Below, piece by piece: positions 46,301-58,300 of a DNA stretch of 64,000 nt. Within the stretch, counting starts at the first letter, position 1; each line of letters opens with the position of its first letter. This DNA is from Spongilla lacustris (Eukaryota; Porifera; Demospongiae; Spongillida; Spongillidae): assembly GCA_949361645.1 (NCBI GenBank), contig OX442430.1, forward strand, positions 6,126,543 to 6,190,542, written 5' to 3'. The notes beneath the pieces were generated by a model, which saw nothing but the letters and a program-made list of their open reading frames with translations, ran no database searches and was not told where the DNA came from. A program made the translations under genes and the position numbers.

Positions 46301-49300
46301 AGATGACCCCATGGTCACTGTACTACCTCATTAGAGATGGCCCCCATGGTCACTGTACTACCTCATTAGAGATGACCCCCCATGGTCACTGTACTACCTC
46401 ATTAGAGATGACCCCCCATGGTCACTGTACTACCTCATTAGAGATGGCCCCCATGGTCACTGTACTACCTCATTAGAGATGACCCCCCATGGTCACTGTA
46501 CTACCTCATTAGAGATGACCCCCCATGGTCACTGTACTACCTCATTAGAGATGACCCCCCATGGTCACTGTACTACCTCATTAGAGATGACCCCATGGTC
46601 ACTGTACTACCTCATTAGAGATGGCCCCCCATGGTCACTGTACTACCTCATTAGAGATGACCCCATGTACTACATCATTAGAGATTACCCCCGATGGTCA
46701 CTGTACTACAGGCTCATGTAAAGGCGAAGCGTTTGCGCCTTGTTTTTCACACATGGGGCAATTTTCACTCTTATCGTTAAGTTTCTCATACATTGCAGTG
46801 CATATTATGTACAAGTGCCAAATGCATTGGGACCATACTTATTATGGAGCATGACTATGTGATATTTGTGGTACATTATTAAATAAGTCAGCTTCTGAGT
46901 CTGCCTATAAAAACAGCATGATGTAAGTGATGAATATGCAGTCATTTCATAAGAGGCAAACTGGTTGAGAAAGTGATGTATGGCAGTTTGTCTCTCCAGA
47001 TGGAAGGTCTTCATCAGTAGAGCTACAACAATCTGCATGGAAAATACCAATGTATGAGGGGAAAAAGGTACCTCTGTCCAAACAACAAGTTTGTTTAACG
47101 GTGAAGAGATGACCCCATGGTCACTGTACTACAGGCTCGTGTAAAGGCGAAGTGTTTGCGCCTTGTTTTTCACACTTGGGGCAATTATTGCCATTATATC
47201 ATTCCAACCTGATTCTTTCATCAATGTCATTATAAAGAACTATCAACATCACTTTCTGTTGGATTATACAAGAGCGCAATAATATACTACATCAAGCTAT
47301 ACATAATTTTGAGGTGTTACTGAGGCTTGTCTACTCAGAAGCAGCAAAATATCAACTCGCGGTGAAATTTATTACCTTCAAAATCCTTGACAAATTCTGC
47401 AAATCCTTTCCTTCTCAGCCAATCGCATACATCACTACAATTCCGGCAAGCCTTCTCTGATTCATGCGTTTCCGCGCATGCGGAGTGAGGCAATTTCTAT
47501 TTTGTAATGTTACTGTTTCGCACAATTGGAATTGCATCGACAGTTCACGACGACAATGGTAAGCTTAGAATGTATATTGATGTAAATGGTCAAATCTGGC
47601 CTTTGTAGCCAGTTTCTTTGTGTAGTTAGACAAATTGTGCCATTTCTTTTCTCAGGGTAGATAAGGCTGCCAAAAGTTGACAGTCCAGCAGCACAAGCAT
47701 GTAGGGGAGGAGTGGGTTAGTTGAGCCACTTTTTAGTTATACTGCCTCTGAGGTTTGGTATTAAGCAGAGGTTAATAGTCTGATGTAAAGGGGCATCACT
47801 TGGGTACATGTCGTAGGAATGTTAGAGACTGGGGATGTACGTGAGAATAGGGACATTATTATAAATCAACAGGTGTCAAATGGCACAACTAACCCAGCCA
47901 AGTGGGTTAGTTGTTCCAGGTACATGGGTCAGGTGAGCCATATGCTGCCTTCAGCCAAAGTTAGTTGCATTGCACAATAATTGCTAACATAAGTAGGCCT
48001 AGGCCTTACGTTGTCAAATCATTGATCAAAGCAAATTCATACACTAATGCATGACACTTTTTCAACGACAGCTCTTGAAATTGATCGGCAAGTGTTTTTA
48101 ACGTGATTCGTAGTCATTTTTCCTTTTAGAAATAAAAACAGAATGCTTCTGAGATTGCTGCATAGCCAAATAGGCATAGCTCACTATTTCTGTTACATAA
48201 ATCAATAAATCATTTTAATGCCATACAATTGCATATGGCTCAACTAACCCCACTACTAACTTTTCCTGTAACTACCTAAGTTGTATAAAAAGGAAGCAAA
48301 GTATAGAATTCATTATAAACATAAATATAGCTGCATACATGCACTTTCAAACACCCAAGACTGAAACAAGAATATAGTCATTGTGTAGAAATTATGAGGG
48401 CACAAACCGCAAAAACAGAATTTCACTTTGATCATCAAAATTCTTATTTTTGAATTTCACATTCTGATGAATACTAAAACAAAATCCTAAAGTAGGACAA
48501 AAAGTTAGTCATAACACTTAATGCCAATATATGTTAACATAATTCAATTATGTTTATTCATGGAGCTAAAACAGGGGGTGGCTCAACTAACCCAGTGGCT
48601 CAACTAACCCACTCCTCCCCTACCCATGAGGGGGACACTTTTTCCCCTGCAAAGTTTACATCCCTCACAGATCTGCTCATTACAAAACATCCTGACTGTG
48701 GCTGCAACCACTGAAATGGTGACTTATCTGTCCATATCACATTGAAAGTATCCTGCCGCACGTTAAATATTGCCCTCCCTATATTAGCAGACTGTAAACA
48801 TGCAGCTGTCTCTGCAATAACTCTGGCTACATGTAGTACCTGTTTATTTGGCAATAAGCGCTGCCCATTACAACCCATCGGACATCACCTTTGATAAATG
48901 CCCATTGATATACCTTTCTGTTCCAAAAGCATATGAAGCTGAGTGGTGGTCTTTTCGTCATCAAGCTCCTTTATACCTCAATAGTAATCTTTAAAGGTCT
49001 GCCAAATCCATTTGGCGTGCAACAGTTCCAGTTTTTCAGACCTTTTTAAATATCTACATGGTACCTCCTCCCCCCAAATATAGATTCCTAATTTTTCTAC
49101 TCTTACGTCCTGGACTGGTGATGGTAGAATAGAATCCTTTGCTTTACGTAAGCTGTGAATACCTTACTGTTATAAGTGCAGGGTTTCCGATAACGTTCGG
49201 ACACATACCATTTTCCGATCAATTAAGCCATTTGTCCGAACATAATTAATTACGTTCGGACAAAATGTCAGGACAAAAAAAGCGTGCGCTTGCTCAGGAG

Positions 49301-52300
49301 GAAGGTGAGGACGACGTTGAGGATGGTGTCTTAGCACCAAAAAAGCGGTTAGTGACGATTAAAACTGTTGAAAAGTGGGTGGCCGAGAACGACAAGGAAT
49401 TGGACACGTCGCTTTGGCTTAAGTACGAGAAGGATGGACGAGACACGGTTGGATTACTGAAATGCGCAGTTTGTGTAGAATTTGAAGCTAGGCTCGTTGG
49501 AATGCGCAACTTCCGTAGTACATTCATTGAAGGTACACCAAATCTGCGTACTACCAGTTTCAAAGATCATGCGAAAAGTGATATGCACGCGCGTGCAATG
49601 ATGCTTTTTAAAAAGAAGCAAGCGGGGCCGAGTAATGCCAGCAGCTGTCCACCGATCATACAGCTGATACAAAACCTTGATGCTGAAACTGAGGCAAGAG
49701 TGAAAAGGAAGTTTGATATCGCTTTTTTCATCTGCAAAGAGAATTTATCATTCTTAAAGATGGGGTCCCTGTGTGAGCTTCAAACACGTCATGGGGTTGA
49801 CCTAGGTGAAGGTTATAAAAACAATAAAGCGTGTACTGAATTTGCCCACTACATTGCTGAAGATCAGCTGTCAATCCTGAAAAAGGTCTTAGCAGATGCC
49901 AAATTTATTAGCATACAGGCAGATGGCAGTACTGACTCTGGGAATAGTGAAAATGAGCTGTTTTTGGTGGTATCGTTTGAAGCTAATAGCAATGATAGAA
50001 AAGTCCACGTGAGAAGCAGGTTTCTGGCAGTTCAGGAAATCAAGCGAGCCAATGCAGAAGGATTGTTCCAGTGCTTTAAGAATGCCATGAGTCATGTGGG
50101 CATTTCTGATTGGGAGACAAAGGTAATAGGATTTGGCTGTGATGGAACAAATGCCAATATTGCTGCTGGAGGACTACGAGGGCATCTTGAAGAGTCCATG
50201 CCTTGGATTGTTGTGTTTTGGTGCCTTTCCCATCGCCTAGAGCTTGCTTTAAAAGATGCTTTAAAAAATACATATTTCTCAACAGTGGATGACATGCTGT
50301 TGAAGCTGTATTTTTTATATGAAAAATCACCGAAAAAGTGCCGAGAAATTGAAGACATTGTGGCTGAGTTAAAAGCATGCCTAGAACCATCAGAAATGCC
50401 AAGAAGTCGTGGTATAAAGCCTCTTAGGGCATGTGGTACTCGATTCATTGCTCACAAGTTAGCTGCTTTAGAGAGAGTTGTGAACCGACTAGGAGCCTAT
50501 CTCAACCATCTAGCCATTCTATCTGAAGACCCATCAATGAAATCTACCGACAGGCAAAAAATGAAGGGTTATCTGCAGCAATGGCATAATGCTAAAGTTC
50601 TTTATGGTTGTGCTCTTTTTCATGATCTATTGAAGCCTGCAGCAATTCTTTGTGTTGCTCTTCAAAATGATGAAGTGTCCATTATTGGGGCCATAGAAGC
50701 CTTCTTGAAAACGAAGAAGGCTATGGAAAAGGTAAGGGATATGGCCTTTGAAGATCTCCCTACTGTTAAGAAGGTAATAGGAGCCATCCAACAGAGTGAT
50801 GATGGAGGAGTATCATATCAAGGAGCACAACTAACCAATTTTGATGGCTGTATAACATCTCTCAAGAAAACAAAAGACCAATGTGTACAAGCAATTGAAG
50901 CCTGCCTTAAAGATCGTCTGAAAGTACAGTGTCCTGATCTACTAACTCATGCCCTGACAATTCTTGCTCCAATGGGTTGGGAGAGAAAGGATGATGCCTC
51001 CTTTGGATATAGTGCAATTGATGCCATTAGCATCAGATTTAGAACTCCATTGGAACATGCTAAAGTCGATTGCAGTGTCTTGCAACAGGAATGGGACGAT
51101 ATGGTGGACTATGCAAAGAGATACTTGAATCTTGTTCAAGAGGACTATTCTGTTCTTTGGTGGAAACTGTTTAATGCAGTTGATGCAAAAAAGTGGTCAA
51201 ACATCCTGGCACTAGTAGAGCTGCTATTCTGCCTTCCAATGTCCAACGGTAAAGTTGAAAGGATGTTCTCAGTTTTGAAAAACATAAAAACTGAAAAGCG
51301 AACAAGGCTCAGTGAAGACAATTTAGATGATTTGATGCGAATATCAGTCGATGCACCAGAAATGTCTGCCTGGGATGCTAGTGGTGCTGTAAAACTCTGG
51401 TGGAGTGCAAAAACACGCCGTACTGTCAAAGACACAAGAAAAACACCAGAATCCGCTGCTGCGGAGGTAGAGATTATTGATGACAATGAAGAAGAAGATG
51501 CACTTGTCTTAGATGGTTGGGAAGATTGGATTGAGCAGTAGATGCTAACTGGTATATTCAGACTGAAAGTCAAACCTGTAATTCTAGACATTGTGTATCA
51601 GTTGTAAATGAAAAGCACAATTAAATTTAAAATCCGCATCGAATCATGTCTGATCAACTAAACCATATGTCTGGTCAATTTTGTTCATGTTCTGACATTT
51701 TGTCAGAACACTTCTTACTCCTTATCGGAAACCCTGTAAGTGAGCGGCCTCTGCAGCATCATGTGATACGCGGTAGCGATTTGTGATAAAAGTGTCGGGC
51801 ATAAGGTAAAGCATATTTACCTAGGTACCGGAAACTCCTACCTATCACACATTTACCTGGTATCGCACTGCATAGGGTTAGCTTTGTATTGAAGGTAGAT
51901 TGTAAGTGTATGGCAGTTACCTGCCTCTTTCCTCCCTGCCCCCTGAACATTTATTGAACATGTGTAATAAAAACTTTTATGTGTGAGTGTTGAATGCTTT
52001 CAATCATCATAGTTTACGTGACTAATAAGTATCATTACTCATGATTTCTTGTACTAAGTTTGACCTTTCCCCGGTTAGGTGAGCCCCCTTGCTGAGGGTC
52101 ATATCAAACTTGTTCTGCGCGATCTGTGTCTTGAAATGAGCAAAGAGGTGTCTGCAAACATCTACATAGCAGGTATCTCCTCCATCCAGGTGCAAGTGGC
52201 TGACAAGGTGTGTTCTTGATGTTACATGTCTGATTATGTTTATTGTTACAATTATTGTAAGGCTTATTGATTAAGGTTATGCTGCAGGGGTCAACAGAAC

Positions 52301-55300
52301 TGTCTGATGTTCTGGGCCTCCTGGGCTTGCTCGCTATTATCTCACTAAAGGAAGCCAATATTGGCGCCTAAAAAGGGTTAACAATTAATGTGGTCTTTGC
52401 AGCGTGCGATACCTATAGCGCATGTACGCATTTTAGTACCATACATGAGTTGGAAAAGCTCAGACTTTAAGTCTTTGTGTACTGATAAAGTTGTTTCAGT
52501 TATTGTTAAGTTATCTTATATGTCTGCGGGTTTTGGTTAACTTGCGCGTGGAAGGTTTCTGTGTGTATGCTCTCTGTGGTTAGCTTACTAGTCTGTTTTT
52601 GTTCAAGGTTCAAGTTGGGAGTCACATTCTGGCATTTGTGAAAGTTGTGGATGGAAGGGGTGTGCCATTTCCTCCAAGCCAACACAAATACATGAACCTG
52701 CTCTCGTATTCCAAAGCTTCGTACATTGATGTCAGGTAAGGCTTGGCCCAATGGAACATTGTATGTTTGGTGCATCTTATAGTCATACACTGTGTTAGTA
52801 TGAACGTTGATTAGCCATAATAATTAATGATGATGAAGCCATAAATGATGTAGCTTGAGCATTTTTATAGTGAGTTTAATTTCTAGCAAGACTTTTGATA
52901 CCATAATTAACAGAATGGAAACAGATTTTGCTTGCAGATTTGTTTTGTTTATGTTGTCCTTTATTTGTGAGTATCCTGATTGATTCTTATTGATGCCCAC
53001 CCCCCTCTGCAGGCCAGCATCAGTGCAGGTCCTTGCTTCCCTGTCCACTGAGCAGGTGGCCAACAGTGCAGTGTTTGTTGTGGAGGGTGTGGATGTGGGT
53101 AGTGCCCACCTCACCTTCAACGCCACCTTGGCCAGTGGGAAGATTATCTCCAGCTGGCCCGCCGAAATCCAGGTTTGGTTTGGTGGTGTGGTGTCACTTG
53201 TGCAGTTGTAACCGTGGTGATGACATTTATTGTGTGGTGTGTGTGTACAACAGGTGTTTGCACCATTGAAGATGAACCCTAAATATATCACTCTGCTTCC
53301 CACAGCAACATTTCAGGTACATCCATGTTTACATATGTGTGCGTGTGCATTGTTTATTCCTGTGTGAAACAAAACCAGACAACTATGGTTGGGCATGGGT
53401 AACCAGGGATTGTGCAATACACACATGTACATGTACATAAAATACTTGATGTTACTTATTCTGTGCAAATCCATAAAGACAAGTCAAGAGTATTAATAGT
53501 TTACTGAAATTATTCATTTGAGTTGCATGGAAATGTTGCATTGTGTACTTTCACTTTTACACATGCCTAGCCTGATCGATCCATATTCTCTCTGTTTTTA
53601 GATATTGAGTACTGGAGGACCTCTTCCCCAGGCCAATATAGCCTATTCCATTGGCAATGCTACAGTGGCGTCAGTAGACGGCAGTGGTTTGATAGAGGCC
53701 CTGGTGCCCGGGAACACCACAGTGACAGGAAAGGCTCAAGCCATGGACCCCACCAGTGGTCATGTGACCACATACTCTGAGGTGCGCTGCAGGGCTGTGG
53801 GGGTGGTTAGAGTAAGGGTGGCTTTATTTGGGGTTTCAAAATACGTGGGTAGCTGGTACCAAAATGTAATGTACATTATTGTTTCAGGATGTGGTGTATG
53901 TGCAAGTGCTCAAGCTGAAAGGGATAAAGATATTCATGCCCTTCACCAGACTGCTTGCCGGCATGGAGGTTTGTGAACTGTGTTAAGCTGTGTGTGAATA
54001 GCATACAAAAAATGTATGTACAGGTTTAATAATTAACCATTTCCAGGAAGGTCTATTCATATGCTTCCTTGAACAGTAATATGATGCAAGGTTTTTATTT
54101 TATTTTTTTAAGGGTGTTTGACCTTAGTATGCTGCTGTGTGGTATGGTGAAGGGGGGGGGGGGGGGTGTTTGACCTTAGTATGCGGCTGTGTGGTATGGT
54201 GAAGCCCATCCTCCTTGCTCTACAGGTTGCTCTATACGCTCATGGGATTGATGAGGAGCCGTTCTCCTTTGCCAGTGCTTCTCCACTGGGAATCTCCTTC
54301 CTCTGGTCGGCTAGCAACATAGACGTTCTGTCGCTTGTATCTGTGTACGAAAAGGTACCCAGTGTGTTTATAGTATGCAGGCCTGTGTGTTATTTATTGC
54401 GAGAAGTGTTTCGTTATCAGAGGTTGAAATAGTAGTTGGCCATTGGGTATTTCATGTTTATAGGTGCAATTGCTACCTTGTACAGTCCAAACAAGATTGC
54501 TTGTTTTTTTTTAATACAATACAGTGGTGTTCACCGAAAGAGGTGAAAAATGCAATAATGCACATTTTTGATTTTATCTCATGAATGGTATATAATTATA
54601 TCATGCCAATTACATTTTTAGATTCAGCATCTACTTCTGAACAGAGTACATTTGCTTTAATTCAATTATAACTTGTAAACAAAGCAATGCACCATAGTAA
54701 ACAACTGCTGGTCAGGTTCGATGTTCAAGGCTATAACTCCTCTATACTTTGTAGTTAAGCTACCAAATTTTTTTTGTATGCACCCAATACAGGTGAGTAC
54801 CTATAGTGTTGTGTTGAGCTCTTAAGTCTCACTCGCTGTGGAGATCGGTAGGAAAGTATCGCTTTTCAGAGGGAGGCGTGGTCTTCGTATGAATTCGGAC
54901 AAATTAGTTCGACTTAAGGATTAAAATTGACTTTTTCTATATGAGAGGTCTCTGGGGTATCCATATAATTTATAATAATTTTTTGGCAGCTTGCTATCGG
55001 CATTAAACAATCCATGAAATGCTAAAAATCTTAACATTGAAAGCCATTTTTCAACCGTTTTTAGGATTTCTCCGTATATCATAATAAAAATGTAGCAAAG
55101 AATCATAGTATTTGCGTTTGTAAGCACTGTACGTAACTTTTAAAAGCATCTCTACGTGTAGAATACTTGATAGAATAAGTACAAATGCAAATATCATGAT
55201 TATGTGCTACACGTTTACTACCATATACGGAGAAATCCTAAAAACGGGTGTAAAATGGCTTTCAATGTTAAGATTTTTAACATTTCATGGATTGTTTAAT

Positions 55301-58300
55301 GCCGATAGCAAGCTGCCAAAAAATTATTATAAATTATATGGATACCCCAGAGACCTCTCATATAGAAAAAGTCAATTTTAATCCTTAAGTCGTACTAATT
55401 TGTCCGAATTCATACGAAGACCACGCCTCCCTCTGAAAAGCGATACTTTCCTACCGATCTCCACAGCGAGTGAGACTTAAGAGCTCAACACAACACTATA
55501 GGTACTCACCTGTATTGGGTGCATACAAAAAAAATTTGGTAGCTTAACTACAAAGTATAGAGGAGTTATAACCTTGAACATCCAACCTGACCAGCAGTTG
55601 TTTACTATGGTGCATTGTTTTGTTTACAAGTTATAATTGAATTAAAGCAAATGTACTCTGTTCAGAAGTAGATGCTGAATCTAAACATGTAATTGGCATG
55701 ATATAATTATATACCATTCATGAGATAAAATCAAAAATGTGCATTATTGCATTTTTCCCCTCTTTCGGTGAACACCACTGTAGCTGCTCGTAATTTTAGG
55801 CTTGGCAGATGTAGAAATTCATTATGAAGTTGAGAGATTGGTCTTCAACAAATGTGTATTGATTCTGTAAGGTCACTCTATGGGCACAGTTTTCCGAACT
55901 CCACACTATTTTTCTTATACCATGAGCTAGCTGAAGTCTACTATTGTGAGCCGCTGCTGTATTAAATTAGCTGCGTGCATATTGGTACGTATAGACAGAT
56001 GTACAATTTAGTTAAACCAGTTGGGATGGATGATTGGCTGGTTGATTGTAATACAGTCTAATAGTTTCAAAACAATGAGGACAAATCATAAGTAAACACC
56101 GCTGCAACTATCGTGGAGTATGACAATTTATCGTTGACCCTACCTAAAATGTGCCTCATGTTTAAACGAGTGTACCTTCATACTTGTTAGAGAGTCATTG
56201 CTGTAACAGTAAAATATATAGCTACATGTATATGTTTTTACAAACATGCTACCAAAGCTGCCAATGCTCGTATATCTCGGCAATTCCTTGTTTTCAACTC
56301 TAAATAGGCAGGGGTATTATGAACTGTTTTGTCGTTGGAAAGGAATTCAACATGCCCAGGCTTTTTATCTACATTCTGGAATAGATGCCATCTTTCTTTT
56401 TTGTATTGTTACTTGTATTTTGGACGGTTGGAGTAGCATTCCAACACATGTAATTTGGATATTGAGCTGTTATCTCTTCACAGGCTGGAATATCCATTCA
56501 AGAGGAGCAGGACTTTGCTGCCATCATGCACACTCGCAACCCCGGGCAAGGGGTGATAAGGCTCACGGCAAAGTGTCCCCCTGGCCTCTGTGCCCCTGAC
56601 CAGGCTGTGTTTAGTGACCAGGTGCAGGTGCAAGTGTTGCCTGCTCTCCAGCTGTTGAACCCTCCTGACGGCCTCTTTCTGCTCCCTCATAATGGCATAG
56701 CCAGGATTGTCACCAATAGGTTTGTTTGTTGGCAAGGAGGTGTTCTATGTGTATGTACTATTGCTTCAGGTACTGAGTAGGATTTAGAGGTTGATGATAA
56801 AAATGTGTTATTACCTGGTAAGGTTAGTAATCAAATCTAATATTATTGTACGAACATACAGCATTAGTTTAAAAGCAGGAGATATTTCTAATCCGTAGGC
56901 AGCAAAAACAAAACGATTGGTGGTGGGTGTATATTTTTCCGCTTGTGGTCGCACACAGGCAGTAAAAAACTATAGATATAGCTTGGGTGTGAAGATCAGA
57001 TAGTAATTGTAACAACCTGTTCACATTATTTTGTCACAGTGTAAGGTAGGATTATGAATAAAGGCGTATGTTCTTTACTATGAACCTACATGTTCCTTGT
57101 ATCTTTACTTATTGGCACCTATTTGGATGCATTTAGCATAACTGTTCGTATTTGTATGAATGCCCATATTGTGGTGGGGGCACTTCACCACTTTACCTTA
57201 TTCTTCGTCAGGGATGGCACCTCTCATATGAGTTACAAGCTGCTGAATGATGGGGAGGAGAGTCGGAGCGTTGTCACCCTCAGTCCCCAAGGCGAGGTGC
57301 ACTCATCAGTTGTGAATGGACATGCGGTTGTCATGGTCACTGCTCTTGAGGTGGAGCTAGGGATGAACCAGACTGTTATTGTGCATGTTGAGGTATGAGT
57401 ATTTACTTCTATGGGACGTGGGGTTGGTTGGGATGAGCGTGTGACATGTATATGATGTGGAATTGAACTTCTAAAGGAGGCAGGGAAGGAGGAAAGGGCG
57501 GAGAGGAAGGGAGAGAGGGAGGGTGTGAGGGAGGAATAGAGAGTGATCCCTCCCACCCTCCTTCCTCTCACCCTCTCCCCTCTGGGGGGGAGGATTAATG
57601 AGCACTTGTTGTGTTTTTAGAGATAAATACACATGTAGAGAGCTAGTGATCATGTCTATTTTTGATCCTGCAGGTTCGTCCTGTTGCAAGCCTGTCTGTT
57701 GTACCACTGTCAGTGGCCCAGGCAGCACCTAACTCAAAGTTCCATGCCTTCCCTCTGGGCTACACGGCTGAGTTTGCAGCCCACCTGCACGACAACATTG
57801 GAAGGCAGTTTGACTTTGCTGATATCTCACTTGGGCAGAGGCTGAACAGGTATGACATCGTCCAAGTGTCACCTGTGGCGGGCAATGGAAGCTACGTTGT
57901 CAAGGCAGCAAAGCAGGGAGACGCCATTTTGAAGGTGAGAATGTTTGATATATAGTGGCAAGCTAGGGAATGTAGATTGCATATTACTGTAGGCATTTGT
58001 AGTTGCATGTTAAATAGACCCTTCCTTTTAAGAAGTACTCCGGACATGACATCACTAATCAACGTACTTAACAAAATGGGTTAAGTACTTTAATCAGTGA
58101 TGTCACGTCCGGAGTACTTCTTAAAGGGAAGGGTCTATTATATTTTGGGTTTATGTGTTACGAGCATTTTCCAATGTGCAGATTTGGGTATCAGCCCAGC
58201 CTCACATCAGTGACTTCATAAGGATTAGGGTTGGCTATGCAATTATGCCATCCCTAGCAACTGTCCATGTAGGAACAAAGATATGTTTCACGACTCATCT

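Noticed and set aside
45656..46721. Tandem frames reading MTPHGHCTTSLE
   Set aside because: Translation of the 36-bp minisatellite; frames break wherever the C-run length changes.
49294..51591. Minus-strand frames inside the hAT gene
   Set aside because: Shadows of the intact 758-codon plus-strand transposase.
54921..55381. Two similar 60-70-codon frames on opposite strands
   Set aside because: They are mirror images produced by the arms of the foldback element and carry no transposase motif.
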